Shown: positions 23,025 through 36,470, counted from the first letter of the stretch. The stretch is 64,000 nt of DNA from Nymphaea colorata (GCF_008831285.2 NC_045143.1:7325503-7389502); one strand, 5' to 3'. The notes: generated from the letters alone by a model not told the origin. Made by a program: numbers and translations.

Positions 23025-26010
23025 TCAAACCATGGAGGCCCTATCTGCAAGCTGATTCTGGCTGCTCTGGGTCATGGGCGTCCAACCAGTCGAGCCGGAG
23101 GTGTAGATGGAGCCGGTCACGTCCACGGAGGAGCAATCATAGGTCGAGTCCATGTGCCAAATGAACGGCGGCCGGAATGGCGGCACCGTCGGCGGGTCGA
23201 TGGACCGGGATATGATCTGAATGATGGCCGTAGCTTTGGGTCTATCATTTGGGTTGGGGTGAGAGCAAGCCAGACCCAAGAGCAGGAGGCGGGCCGCATC
23301 TTGCGGGTCGTAATTGTCTCCCAGCTTCTCGTCCACCGCTTCAAGAATTCTTCCTTCCCTGTGCAGGGTCCAGACATAGTCCACGAGGAGGCCGGTGGAC
23401 GACGATCTCGGCCGGCGGCCGCAGACGGTCTCGAGCACGACGGCTCCGAAGCCGAAGACGTCCGACTCCCTCGTTGCTTTGCCGGTGTGGAAGCACTCGG
23501 GGGCGACGTAGCCCATCGTGCCCTGTACGCCGTCGGCCTCCGCGTACGACGTCTTCTCGTCGTCGAGCACCCGGGCGAGGCCGAAGTCGCCGAGGCGGGC
23601 GTTGAACTCCGAGTCGAGCATGATGTTGCTGGCCTTGAGGTCTCGGTGCACCACGCGGTTGTCGTACTCGTTGTGGATGTAGTGAAGCGCGGAGGCGACG
23701 CCGGCGATTATTTTGTACCGTCGGTCCCAGCTCAGTGTTTGCTCGGTCGACTCGAACAGGTGCTGGTCCAGGCTCCCGTTTGGCATGAACTCGTACACGA
23801 TCAGCAGGGTCCCTTTCCTATGGCACCAACCTGAGATTTCAGAAACACGAACAAAGGTTAATGGAATTCACTGTGATTTTTACTGTTTCTAATGGCGCAG
23901 GAGTAACAGCAATAAGGTGTCCAACTGTCCATTAATGACTTGAGTAGTTGAGTTATTACCAAAAGGTGGCTGCGATCAAAGATTTTAAAATATCATAATG
24001 GTCAATCTATGCATGTTGAAGACAGCATATTTGAAAGCAAGAGATTCAGGTTGCGTTTGATTTCTTATAAGGTCTGAGGAGATCTGAAATTAATGACAAC
24101 TGAACATCAAACACTAGCGTGGATCTCAAATCTACCCTACACAATATAAAACAAAGCATGGACTTGAAGTCGAATGGAGAAAGAAGTCAGAGCTTAAAAG
24201 ATCACGGACTTGAGATTCGCTATGATCTTATGTCGTCACCAGTCTCACGTTCATGATAATCGAACACAACCCAATAGTGACCCAATTTAGGAACTACAAT
24301 CTCTTTTAAGAGTCCTCGGTGGAACTTTTTCTCTCTTTTTGTCCTTCTTTTTTGGGTTAGGCGGGCTGTGCCAGTTCATTGAATCACCGAAAGATTGGTT
24401 GCTTTCGAACGAAAAGTCATATCACATGGTCGACTTGGACGTCTTTCTTGGCTTCCATGGCCCCTTTACAGCGGAGTTGGTTAAGTAAATGTGCGGCTTA
24501 TTTAGTTTTCCGGTCAATTGAAAAAAGCGTTCGATGAACAGTTAGTGAGATTCTTTTAGGTGGATTTGTTGTTAGGTGTCGATCGTCCTACAGTAATGTT
24601 ATTAAACATAAGAAAAATTATGTTTCGTAAATTATGTTCTGCAGAAACCCCCAAATTTCTGGTTCTCCTTCTCTGAAGCCGACGCACATTGACTGTAACT
24701 CCTGAATTTTGATGATCGTTGCCATCGTTTCTCGTTTAATGCGAGTCTAATTTCACAAAAAGGAAAGGAAAAAACTGAGAAGGGGCATGAGAATACTGAC
24801 CGACGAGGCGGACGAGGTTCTTGTGGCGCAGACGGTTGATGGTGGTGAGCTCGGCGAGGAAGTCATCCTTCCCCTGCATCGCCTCCCTGGAGAACATCTT
24901 CACCGCGACTTCCGTGCCCTCAAACGGCAGCGCCCCCCTGTAGACCACGCCGAACCCACCTTGGCCCAGCTTCATCTGCTCGTCGAAGTTGTTGGTCGCC
25001 TTCTTCAGCTCGTTGAAGCTGAACTCCCTCGGCATCCCCGGCAAGCTCTTGAGCGCCCCGGTTATGTTGGTGTCGTCCACCGCCTTCCTCCGCCGGAGGA
25101 CGAACCACGCCGCTGCACAAATGGCCGCAGCCACTGCGACCGACGATGGTAATATGATCGCAAACACCATCACCGTCCACCGCATCCCCGGAACCTCCAG
25201 AATATCTACCGTCAGGTTCCATTTCAGTATGCAGTTCAATTCGGCTTCTTTCCCGGTCGATGCCGCGAATCCGAAATACGAATATTGGCTCAAGACGGCG
25301 GCGGTATTGAGGGGGTAAGAGAGGATGCTGCTATTGGGCTTCGTCTCGTTCTCGTTTGCTAAGTAGACGCTCAGCAATCTGGCGGAGGCATCATAGTCGA
25401 TCCAAGCAAGGTACTTCTTGGGGCCAGTTGTCGGGGCGAGGTCGATGCCGATCTTCGAGACCGAGAAGGTAGCGTTGGAACGGACGCTGTTGATGTCGAT
25501 CCCCACGTGGTTGTCATCGGGATCGAAGTCTTGCTTGACGGTGTCGAACTCCACGGCCAGCAGATAGTTGGAAGAGTTGCCGTCGATGGTCGAGTTCGTC
25601 AGGCCGAGGTACTGGCCGTAGCTGTTAGCCGGGATGCCGCTGTCCGGCGCGACGATGAACGCGAGACCTTCGCCGACGCTTTTGTTGTCGGGGCGGTATA
25701 TATTGAACAGAAAGGATGTGCTGAAGGACGCGAGCTTTCCCGACCGCTCGAAGAGCTGGTATCTCTTGTTGTAGATAACCCGGCCGGACTGATTCTGAAG
25801 CGCAAAGCCTTGATTGAGTGAGTCCGGCGTGACCTGGAGGGCTTCCTGCACCGACGCTTTGTTCTGGAAGATGAAGTTCGCCACAGTCGTTTGGTTGAAG
25901 TGTCCGAAAACGAGGTTGTCTTCCTTCTGGCACGAGGACGTCTGGAAAATGGCCACGAGAACGAAAAAAATGGTGGTGGCCGGTAAGGCGGGACGCGCCG
26001 GCGAGCCCAT
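23025..26010 (-). CDS. L-type lectin-domain receptor kinase, one intron
   Basis: A plasma-membrane receptor kinase with an extracellular legume-type lectin domain and an intracellular Ser/Thr kinase; members act in defence and development signalling. Exon 1 is 26010-24801 and exon 2 is 23830-23025, with a 970-bp intron whose junction splits the Gly of LVRLVGWCH. The product is 671 aa, normal for the family. Signal peptide about 1-27; lectin domain about 28-270 (GEGLAFIVAP, LAVEFDTV, DDNHVGIDINSV); transmembrane helix about 278-305 followed by RRRK; kinase with the GQGGFG loop (349-354), Lys371 in VAVK, HRDLKASN, DFGLAR and APE. The lectin loop reads GEG where the family usually has an Asp (GDG), so a metal/sugar-site residue is conservatively changed. 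The exons are strongly GC-rich against AT-rich flanks. It resembles the LecRK-IX group, but I give no symbol. An upstream frame extension to 26109 lacks an ATG. Confidence 0.95.
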
Positions 26011-27408
26011 CACGCCGGCGGGAGTCTGACAAAGGGATGGCGACGAGCGAGGGAGGGAGAGAGTCGGGACGGAGGAGGTTCTGTGTTTGCCCCCAAAGAT
26101 AAAGCACAAGGTGTTGGGTTTAGAAAGAGTAAACGGCCTTTTACAATTAAAAAAATTGGCAGATTCGGCCGCCCAATGTTGACGGCTCTAAAAGTCCTCC
26201 AAAATAAAATAAAGGCAGTCAAAATCATGAACAATCCACTAAACGTTGAATAAACATGTTCCGATAAGGCTAAAAAGGATTTAAAATAAGTAAAAGTTGA
26301 AAGCAATTAGCTGAAGCTGTGAGGACTAAGTGCAACCCACTTAGCTGAAGCTGGGCTTGGTTATGTAAGTCGAGCCCATGCACAGTGAGTCCAAGTCAAG
26401 ATTCCCCAAAGATAGAGAGCCAGGGGGAGACAGGGCTCGTGATAATGTCTGCGAGAGCTCGTGATAATGTAAGAAACGGACACGAATGATGAGGAAATCC
26501 CCGATGCCCTTTTTCATCGCATTGTTGTTGACAAAACGATCACAATCGTGGAAACTGTTCCAAGTTTTTTCGTAATTTTCCCTTGGAGAATTTTGGATAC
26601 ATGAATTTCCTAACATTAGCATCGAAGTTTCGAATCTCGAGTCTAGAACTCGGATTTCAGACCACTTCCGATCTCAGATCCTGAGTAAATTCAATCATAT
26701 CATTTGGGGGCAGTTTGGATGGGGCCAGACTTTTCAGCCCCTTCCACAAAACCACTTGAGAGAGAGAAAGAGCCGATAAAATGAGAATGTATATCAAATT
26801 TTGAAGATAAGAAGTCCCTTAGATACAAAAATTAGGGATAAGAGGTCCCCTAAATACAGTAACAAACCGCAAGACAAAAGCAAAAGAGAAAGAGAGAAAG
26901 AGAGAGGGAGTGATGACAAACTTGCATGCAGATTCACCGAAATCTGGTTTATATCTTGTGGAGACACCAATTGAAAACCAAAAGCATATTATGTGGTTGT
27001 ATGTGTGTTAATTTTCTAGTTTGGTGACATAAGGTGATATGATAAAATATTGTTGGAGATATAGTTTTGATAATGTTGATTAACAGGGCTGAGATAATAA
27101 GTTATTCAATTAGCTATTAAGATGAACTTGTTTCTTCTTTGTCTACCTAATGATGTTTTCTAACAGATGTTTAAATTGAAATGAATGTTTTAGATACAAC
27201 GTGAATAGATATTCCGGGCATTTTGAGTGATTTAAATGCATACTTATCAACACGTATTATATGTTTAATATTGAACAACCACACATGCAAACCCACTAAA
27301 ATGATACTGAAAATGTGTACAAGTCAGTTTTCAGCTTGACATATTGTAAAGGTGTCCAATTTATTAAGATTATAGGTAATGAAATTTATTTTTTAGAATG
27401 CTCTTTTC

Positions 27409-27411
<3 letters not shown>

Positions 27412-27457
<46 letters not shown>
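27412..27457. repeat. (AT)n microsatellite, about 23 units
   Basis: An uninterrupted TA run in intergenic DNA upstream of the receptor kinase. Confidence 0.95.
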
Positions 27458-27459
<2 letters not shown>

Positions 27460-27839
27460 GGTGTAATGGTTACCAAGAGTCACCCAATGGTTACCAAGAG
27501 TCACCCAACGATCTAACGAAGGACGTCCATCTGAATTAGATTTATGGTTGAGAAAAAAAAAACAACGAGAAAAATATGTGAATAATATTAGAGGATACAA
27601 ATATCCGCCACTTTTTTTCTTAACCGTCCTTCATGTTGGATCGAACAACTTTTGATTAAATGGTTGATTGACTCTAAAAAGTTAGATTCATTATTTAAGT
27701 TCTTATACATATGTATATATATATAAATAAATAAATAAATAAATATATAAATAAATAAATAAATATATACATATAACATAACTGTATTCAATATTAGTTT
27801 GAACTTGTTTTTTTATTTTATAAGCATCTTCAAAAACTC

Positions 27840-28035
27840 AATTTCTGTCATCCAAACAGAACACAAGTTTTGAAAAGTGAAAACATGGGTTTTACCTTGT
27901 CATCCAAACAGGGAAACCAAGTTTTAACAAAACGAGGTTTTGTGAAATCCAGTTTTGAAGGTATCATCCAAACGTGTCCCTCAGCTTTTGCATCCAAAAC
28001 CTAGTTTTATGGGGCTATCCCAATGCCTCCTTACA
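27840..28035. repeat. MITE-like dispersed repeat, second copy
   Basis: Contains three catccaaacag/cgtg words and ccagttttgaagg, matching the pattern at 1-85. The alternation of 'catccaaac' with 'aagttttgaaaa' words suggests internal subrepeats. No coding capacity. Confidence 0.4.
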
Positions 28036-28441
28036 ATTTTTTGCCTATATTGACACTATTTATATGCATCATTGAATCCATGAGATCAATACAATACTTT
28101 CATCATTTTGGTGTTTTCGGGAAACAACCGTATACTTTCTAGGTCCCCTTTACCTTAAAATCGTATTTGCTTGATTTTTTCTTGAACTACGTTGCGTGTA
28201 CACGTTTCCTTCAATATATACGCAATATTGTCAAAACGCAGAGACAATTATGCAGGTGCTCCGATTACGTAGGAAAGTTCCCAACGGTACTTGTAGAACA
28301 GAGAAGCGTTTGACTTGGAATATGATAACCATCAGTTGACATTGTAACTATAGGATGAATGTAGAAATATAGATCGATTGACTAATTGCTACACTAAACT
28401 TTGGCTTCCCACAATATGCAACTCATTTTTCTTCCTTGGAG

Positions 28442-28442
<1 letters not shown>

Positions 28443-28513
<71 letters not shown>
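28443..28513. repeat. (AT)n microsatellite, about 35 units
   Basis: The longest TA run in the window, uninterrupted. Such tracts can form cruciforms and are often length-variable. Confidence 0.95.
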
Positions 28514-28515
<2 letters not shown>

Positions 28516-30006
28516 GTTGTCAACATTAGCCATGCTTGCCATCTAATTGGATGCCCGCCAAAAGTGACTTACATCAGAGTGGACGCAACAAATATACACA
28601 AAAAAAAAAAAACCGAAGTTAAGGTACTTTGAAAATTTTTCAAACAAATATATTTTTTGATTTTTTAAACTTTTTCAATGCTTTTTTATCCCTATAAAAA
28701 AATTTCCCTTTTTATTGACCAAGTCATTCCGGTCATGACATAATCATGTACATATAATCAACTTCAATAGCGACGCGCTGTGGTCATTATATAGTCATGG
28801 TGCATAAGTTTATGTGCATCAGAGGTGCATATAACCAGCTTCGATAGCGACTAGATAAGGTCTTTACAGCCAACGATGAAGTCACAAAGAATAAAAAGTG
28901 GATAAGTGAATAAAAGAACTTTTTTCCCCTAATGTGCACATCCACTCATTTCAACCGGCGATAAGACCTTTCCCCGTCGCCATTTTTTTTTATGTTTTTT
29001 AGTTTATTTTTTTTTAAAAAATTAGAAAACGAATAAGAATAACAGGAGCAGATTTACCAACCGCTGTCATTTGGGCAGGCATGAAGTCATATTGATCCAT
29101 TGATTTGGGTCTACAAACCAAATTGGCATTTTATAATGCAATTCTCAACCAAAATGCTTGCCATTCTTGTCTTATAGCCTAAGTTTCATATTATGAGTCA
29201 GTCTCCTAGTTAAGCCAAGCCTACATAGAAATTCATCTTAGAAAATTGTTATTAATTTGTCAAAACTGTGAAGACACTTGTAGAAAGCTGGGCAAAACTG
29301 GCGTGTATTTTGCTTAAATTATTTAAGTTTCTGTTTTTTAATTTGTCTGTATCATGCAGTCTACGTCCTTCTCGGTCATAATTGTTACTATTTTCTACAT
29401 ATTTCGTCTAATAAAACAAGAGAAGGGAACTTTCCCTCCCCGTCATTCATCTTAAGAGAATTGCGTCGAGAATAAGGTAAGAAGACCATCGATGGGATGG
29501 AATATGAGGCCGGCACGAATAGAGGGTGGTTTCTAAGAATTTTCCACAGAGAAATCAAAGATCCTGATAAAAAAAAGTCCTGATACAGGGATTTAAGGTT
29601 AGGTGAGTTTTTCTTGGTAAGAATATAATTAAATATCCTGACTATTTCATAACAGAATCCAACTAGGATACGTAAATATCCGATGCAAGTACACATAGAT
29701 GTATATATAGGTTGGTAGGATTCAAATTGGATGTACACTATGGAATTGATCGGGTGTTCACATATTTGGATTTGGATTTGGATTTAATTTGAATGGGAAA
29801 AATTTATACCATATTTGAATCTAAATTTTGCATTCAAAATCTGAATCTGAATCTTCCTTTAAATTCACAACCTATCAATTCCCATTCTAATTTGGCTGGG
29901 TTGTTAAAGGTTGCAATCACGACACTCAAGTTGAAGGGTGTACCGTAAGTCTACCTAATCTCCGAAACAAGCCAAGGCATAAGGGTATGGTCTTGCCGGT
30001 TTTATG

Positions 30007-30235
30007 TTGAAGGCCGTTTCCCTTAAGTCAAAGTAAAAAAAAAACAAAAAAAATCCCAATTGACATTTAAAATACACAACGGAATCTTCGACATATGTCG
30101 AAGGCAGGTTCCCTTAAGTAAAAAAAAAAACTTGTAAATACACAACAAAATCTTATGTCGAAGGCAGTTTCCCTTAAGTCAAAGTAAAAAAAGAAAAAAA
30201 AAAATCCCAATTGACTTTTAAACACACAACAGAAT
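30007..30235. repeat. degenerate tandem repeat, three units
   Basis: The phrase gaaggc(a/c)gtttcccttaagt followed by an A-rich tract and aatacacaac(a/g) occurs at about 30010, 30100 and 30155. Unit lengths vary (about 90 and 55 bp) because of poly(A) differences. No coding capacity. Confidence 0.7.
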
Positions 30236-30885
30236 CTGAACCACATTATCATATATTAAAAACTGTTAAAACAAAATCCCAGTTCATATCCAAACCCGAA
30301 TCTAAATGTACATTTTATTCAAACGATTTCAAACCCAGATGCCATTTCTCAACTCTGAATCTGATCCCATTTCTTAAATTGGATGATAATTTCTTGTTCC
30401 ATGTCCAATATTTTTGAAGCTATTTAGTTGGATATCCAATCCACATCTGTCCCATTAGCATCTCTAGAAGCAAGTGTTGATCAAACCTTACGGAACCAAA
30501 ATTCCAATTAAAAAATGAATCCCCACAGGAATCCAATGACATCAAATCTTAATGATCATGAATTAAGATGAATTTGGTAAGGACCAGTCAGGGCCTGAAT
30601 CCCAATCGTATAAATCCCTAATTCATAGCTTCAAGAAACGGAGAAATTGGCCCAAAAAGAAAGTCTCACATCCTTTCCTGTTTTCAACCCAGACAAAAGC
30701 CAGATCGAAAATGAAACTTAAGCTGCATTAAGACTGGAGTCCAACCTAGCGATCGAACCATACTACAAGTTCACAGATCAAATGAAAGGATCAGGTTCCT
30801 TTCGAGCACGAGAACTACAAAGCTAGCTGCATGTTCTCGCTTATTACATAATACTACCGATACTAGAACTTACACGATCTACCCT

Positions 30886-33103
30886 TCACTTCATGGGAGA
30901 CCTTTCAACAGTGGGAATCACCTGAATGGCAGCAAGCCGTGAAATATCGAAAGGATTCACAATTTCCGGGTCTTCTGAGCAGAAGCCGCCGTCCACCAGA
31001 AGCTTGTACATGGCGGAGGTGCAGTGTGCGCCATCGAAATACATGTATGTATCTCTATCCGCGCAAGGGTCTCTACCTGGTGTGCATCCAGGTCCATTTC
31101 TTTCGCAACAGGACGCCTTGATTTCTTCGAATCCTGATGATCAAAACAATGGACAACCGGAAAAAAAAAAAAACATGGATTTACCGACGGTAGAAAATTG
31201 ACTGTTGATGAAAGTTATTTTTATCGACGTGACGTTTAAGATGTGGTGTCGCTGAAAAGGGACTTTCACCAACGTCTACCCCCAAATATCCTTGACTTTC
31301 AGCTTCATATTTGCACATGTGTTTCCGATGTTCAAAACTTGTGTCAATTGTGGATTAGGAAAAAGAAGTTTAACAAATCTTCATCGACGCAATTCAGTGC
31401 GTGAAAAATGTTATTATCAACGTTTAGTTGAAGGTTGATCAAAATATTACCGACGTCTAGTTGCGCGTTGATAAAATTTTTTACCAATATCCACCTACTT
31501 CTTGGTAAAAGTTTTTATTACCGACGTCAGTAATTTTTTAATTAACTATGCTTAAGACATGTCGGTAAAGATGTGTACACCAAGTGCACGGCAATAAATT
31601 TATGATAGTTTTCACGTTACAAATAACGTCTTAAAAAAAAACTAAAAGTAAGAAAAAAAAGTGAAACTAATAACACAGTAGATTTTGCACAAAAAAAAAC
31701 TGTTTGACATTAAAAAATCTAAAAAAATAAAAAAAAGTAAAAAAAATAAAAAACGTGTTTTTTCGTTTTAAACGTCTTTTTTTTTTTTTAAAACTGTATT
31801 TTTTTAAATTTTAAATGGCCGTTTAATTTATAGCATTTTTTTTCAGAAAAAAAAAAAAGAAAAAACCTTCTTTTGTCACTGTGTTTTTGACTGACAAGTA
31901 AATAAAAGTTGCTTCTTATTTTACCAACGTTTTTCCGCACATCGATGAATCCTCGTGTTTTTGTTGTGTCAATCTACAAATGCAAGCAAATTGACGCAGC
32001 GGCTTACCTTGAGAAGCTGGATTTTGGTAGACATCATCGGTAATCTTGTAGGCGTTAACGTACACAAAGTAGGAGTCGGGCATGGCTTTCTTCAGGCTGC
32101 CCAGGGACGAGTTCAGTTCTTCACTGAAAAGTTTGACAACCACGTTGAGCTCCTGTCTGCACTCGAAGTTATTGTTAGCAACATAGCCAGGATTGCACCC
32201 GAGTGGTTGGGCGCCGAACAACACGAACTTCCGAACACCCAAATCATTCAGCCTCTGCAACAAAAAGTCCCCACAGACATCAGTCTTACTGATCGTGAAT
32301 TGATACTTAGAAATGATGAAAAATATGGGCGCTAGCTACGTGGGCAAGATGAAAAGTTGTGGACCTTAAGGTGGACGGTCAAGTTGGCCACAAGAAGCTT
32401 GACATTTCCTTTGCATTCCTCCACATTGTTGAGAGGATCATCGCAGGCTTTAGTGCAGTCATTGCCACCGGTACTAAAGGCAAAGATGCTGTTCGCCAGA
32501 TAGGGAGCGAGCTTTCCCGACCTAGCGAATAGTCTCCTTAGATCCGGAAGGGTTTTTTGCTCGAAAAGGTCGATTTGTCCCCCCAGCGACATGAACTCAG
32601 ACTGCCAAAAAGATCAGATCAGGCGAATTTTGGGAATGAAAACACAAATATTCTTACTAGAAATTGAGTTCCTATCCACAGTTAGTATATAAGCTAGCGT
32701 ATATAGTTACGTCAGGATTATCAAGGATCCCGGAACCCCCAGACGCGTAGTTAACTCCGTTAAGAATCTTGCTTCCTTCGGCCGTGGGATCCTCGACGGC
32801 AAGAGGTAAACCTGGAAGATTCAAGTCCTCGGCCAAGAAATCACCGGGGTTCTTCCCGTTGGTGAACCTTCCGGTAGGACCGCTGGGGAAGTCTATTCCA
32901 TATGGCAGATTGCGGGTGGACACACCAGGGTTTCTAAAGGCATTGTTTCCGTTGTCGACCACAGAGTCCCCAAACACAAAAAGGGCCGGGGCATGGTTCA
33001 CAGTACCGGGACACACAGAGTGTGAAGTGGGAAGGAAGGCAACAAGGCAGAAGAGGACGAAGACGAAGACGCAGCAGATGGAAAGGTTACTCGGTCTTGC
33101 CAT
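30886..33103 (-). CDS. GDSL esterase/lipase, gene C, intact
   Basis: A secreted GDSL/SGNH ester hydrolase of 374 aa. Exons on the minus strand: 33103-32711, 32601-32365, 32254-32008 and 31133-30886 (TGA), with GT-AG introns of 109, 110 and 874 bp. A signal peptide (about 1-29) is followed by block I FGDS (Ser47), the NYASGGSGI block, GGND (Asn178), the GVRKFVLFG-QPLGCNP block in exon 3, and the catalytic Asp326/His329 pair in FDGAHCTS. All catalytic positions are present, so the enzyme is predicted active; the substrate is unknown. The ATG at 33103 is chosen over an in-frame upstream extension to 33298 because it starts the signal peptide and lies about 70 bp downstream of a TATA box. The third intron hosts two repeats, a CACTA-like fragment and an A/T-rich dispersed element. 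The C-terminus (IQVIPTVERSPMK) differs from the sister genes. Confidence 0.92.
31190..31620. mobile_element. CACTA-like subterminal repeat fragment in intron 3 of gene C
   Basis: Repeated words such as accgacgtctagttg, accaacgtctac, taccgacgtcagtaa and tcggtaaa on both strands recall the clustered subterminal motifs of plant CACTA (En/Spm) transposons. No transposase is present and the CACTA ends are not clear. A related stretch lies at about 50050-50240. Confidence 0.4.
31625..31880. repeat. A/T-rich dispersed repeat, copy 2, in intron 3 of gene C
   Basis: Diverged copy of the element at 9330-9640, with matching words in the same order (aactaataacacag, agattttgcac, ctgtttgacattaaaa, aaatggccgtttaattta). 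Non-coding. Confidence 0.6.
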
Positions 33104-33174
33104 CTTTGCAAGGACTACACTCTCTTGTGGTTGATCTCTGAAGGATGTGAAGACAGACACGGGGCTTGATTTCC

Positions 33175-33181
33175 TTATATA
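33175..33181 (-). promoter_or_regulatory. putative TATA box of gene C
   Basis: TATATAA on the minus strand (cctatataagg) lies about 72 bp upstream of the gene C ATG, a normal distance for a plant gene with a leader of about 40 nt. Confidence 0.55.
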
Positions 33182-35770
33182 GGGACAGGGGTACGCAAGA
33201 TGGCGCGCTCTTCCTGCAACAAGGACAGATGATTTGTCATCCCGTGAAAAATGTGAAAAGAAATGATCCTCTGCAACACTGCATGCTTCCAAAGACATTT
33301 AAATCTCTACGGTTCCTTCTGATGCAGACATGTGATTGATGAAAAAACGTTTGAAAGAAATCAACTCAACTTGAAAGGATAATGCCACAAGGTGGCTAGC
33401 ACATACGTTAAATCAAATTTGTTTCGTTGCTTAGTACAGCGACCATGCTATGCAATGACGTTTTTCTTTTTCTTTTTGCAAGTTTAACAGCTGCGTACTG
33501 CGTACATATTTCTCTTTCACCTTGACAGTAATGTATCGACTGCATTCATGCGTGGATGGATAGGAGGCTTTAAATCAGTGCTCCAAGAATCCATTCATCG
33601 ACCGAGGAGGTGAGGCTTTCGAATCAGTAAAAAACATAGTTACAAGGTCGGTTATTGAAGAATTTTACTGTATTCTAGAAACACTTAAAACTAACATGTG
33701 GCGCTCTCGAACCGGCACCAAATCAAATCAGTTGCCATCTGTCAGACTGGCCAATTCATCGAGTGATTTAGTAAACTTGACCAGTAGAAAAAACTTGTTT
33801 CACTCGTACGCACACATATAACAGTTGCCTCAAGACTACCACTGATCGTTGGTGCAGCAATAGTTTATTGTGTTTTTAGCAACAGTTTGTGATACTTTTG
33901 GCGATAACTTTTTAATTTTTAGATAATTGACTTCCCAAAAATTGGAATCCTTTATATATAAAGCAGGCCGGTCTGAATTTTATACCAGTTGACGTACATT
34001 CCAGCATCCCCGTCAATGTTTGAAGTCACTTCCCTCCTTTATATATGCTTCTCAAGGAGCAACTATTCCGGAAATTTCACTTTTAGACATCCACCGTTTG
34101 AGTTCATTAACAAGTACTACTGCATCGGGGGGCTCTTTTAACTCCAAACTTCCCCATCACTTGATACCAAATGCTTGATGCTTATGTGCTTCAAATATCT
34201 CAAAAAAAGCTGTAATCGGACTATATCCAAATGAATACATAATCATCCCTTAAAATTTTACCATTAAAGTCGCTAAGAGGTGAAGTAAAAATAAAGTTCC
34301 AAAAGTGTCATCTATACTTGTCAATTCCAGCGGTGTAACTAATCCCATTCTCTTGTAGGTCGTGAGGCGAGAATTTGTCATGGTGATTGAACATGGACAA
34401 ACTGAGTGGTCCTCTACGTTGATATTTCTCTTAGTAGAGCACTGTTCCGGCAAGTTGGGATTGTAACTAAGTGCCAAAGAATATACGCAGGGTGTATGCT
34501 GTAAACATCCATCTAGCTTCAACAACTAGTCACTGTACACAGCATACAGGAAAAATTTGTAGATTTGCTAATGAGGCTCAACAAGGCCATAGTCAGGCAG
34601 GACAAATGCATGCATAAGGAGGCAGTAGAAAATCGTCTATTCACCGTCCTATCGTTTTTGTCTGCGAGTCATTAATGCATGCAGGAACAAGAGCAATTCA
34701 TCTCTGAAACGATTCCCTCGAACATGATATTTTCTTCTTCTTTTTTTTTTTTTACAGATAACCTTTGTTATATGTGTGGATGATTCATATCTTGCCAAAC
34801 TGTTCACGGCATTCATTTTTTTTTTCTTTCTCACGTTTTGTCGTGATGCCATTGATTAATGACAAACAAATTTGTGGACCAGCACGAATTTTTCGACATC
34901 GCTACACTCAATCCACGTGCTTTTTTTCACGTTTTTGTATTTTACTCTTGCATTTCCTTTGGTTAAAAACTATGTAATTCAACAGCTTATTCCACCTAAG
35001 AAGTCAGGATCCAGTTAATGTTATAGCTCCCTAGCTCTACAAAATTGATCACTGACACAGGATAGGCAGCAGCAGTATGTTTTGCTCTAGCCAGTAATTG
35101 TGTTCTTCGTGCAAAGGAGACCGAATCGCACTCCATTATTTTTACTAGTTGTGAAATGGGGAAACATATTCGGCACCATCTGAACTCTTAGTCTGATATT
35201 GAGATTAAATTAGGTGCTAGAGTTATTGAATTGTGGGAGTGCTGGAGACGATGTAGATTTAAAGCTGTAAAAATGGGTTAACACATATTGGCTTCTCAAT
35301 TTACTCATGGCTTTGTAGACAGAGTTGCGTGCGCCGCTTGGTGCACTCAGTACGCCAAAAGTATATTTTTGAAATTATTGAAACAGAAATGTCCTTTTGA
35401 GTCTTTTTACTTTTTCAATTTTCTTTTTTGTTTTTTATTTAAATAGGGTCATTTTTGTGTTCAACCGTGATTGAGAACGAAATTACGTGCACCATCACGG
35501 CGTGCAGAACGTGCTTCGATGGCTTTGTGGTGTATATGACAAACAGATACAATGCGGAAGAAATATGGCCCAGTCTACGGGATGACCTAAAAAAATTTAT
35601 TTGTTAGCGACTCTTACATTAAGAAACAGCATGACGAGTTACCTCTATGGTTTATCATCCTGATTAAGGCCGCTCTATGGTTTTATACTGGTTCGCTTGT
35701 TTTTTGTATTGTTGTGACATCTTCCCACCAATTTTGTGCATGAATTTTCCATTTTATCAGCTTTCTCTAG

Positions 35771-35825
<55 letters not shown>

Positions 35826-36470
35826 TGTGTGTGTGTGCGCGCGCCCAGCCTCTCTCTCACAGTACACTACATCATTATCAAACAGTATGTTTAATTACAT
35901 CTGTCCGATGCATTGCATCAGGCGATTGTGATTGGATGAAACTAAAAAGATCCTTTTACATACATATATATGTGTGTGTTTGTGTCTGTATATAGATATT
36001 ATATATAAGAGTTCAAATCTGCCAGATGATTTAAAAGATAAAATTCATCGTTCAAAGCGTTTTAAACCATTGTTAAAAGCATTAAGGACCCACGGCTACA
36101 CCATAAACCATCACTAATGTCCTGTGACTATAGATTTTTATTGTCAGATTTTTAATATTTAATCAACATCGTGATGAGGTTAAATGATCACTAGAACCAC
36201 CATCCACAGTCCATAAATGGCTATGGCTTTGAGTTAGAGGCGCCAGGAGGCTTGGGTAATATAAAACCTTCCCACCATAAGGGGCAGTGCTATGCATAAA
36301 TGAGCACATTTTTTAAAATACCAAAGTAAAGAACTTTTATAAGGCTGGTGTGGGCAAGTGCCCACATCCGTTTATATGTCGCTTCGCAACTTACAAGGGT
36401 TCCCAAACCAGGTTTTCCTAGATGCGGCTTTTGATTGTCATTTATTCTCTAAAGAATTCTTTTAGTCGCG
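33182..36470. other. intergenic DNA, no gene recognised
   Basis: AT-rich DNA between the divergently oriented genes C (minus) and D (plus). It has an (AT)n run at 35772-35822 followed by a short (GT)n/(CG)n stretch (tgtgtgtgtgcgcgcgc). A segment at 35330-35480 resembles 11470-11660. No exon, RNA gene or coding transposon domain was recognised. Confidence 0.5.
35772..35822. repeat. (AT)n microsatellite, about 25 units
   Basis: Uninterrupted TA run followed by gtgtgtgtgcgcgcgc. Confidence 0.95.

Larger units (their letters stand above)
26011..29740. other. intergenic DNA, no gene recognised
   Basis: AT-rich with three notable simple repeats: (AT)n at 27412-27457, a (TAAA)n-like stretch at about 27720-27775, and (AT)n at 28443-28513. 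A duplicated phrase (atggttaccaagagtcaccca) occurs twice in a row at about 27466-27507. The segment 27840-28035 carries the catccaaacag repeat words also found at 1-85. No exons were recognised. Confidence 0.5.

Noticed and set aside
23154-23834. Long open frames on the plus strand opposite the receptor kinase (also 24787-25821)
   Set aside because: They are antisense shadows of GC-rich kinase and lectin exons. The minus-strand frames carry all the domain motifs.
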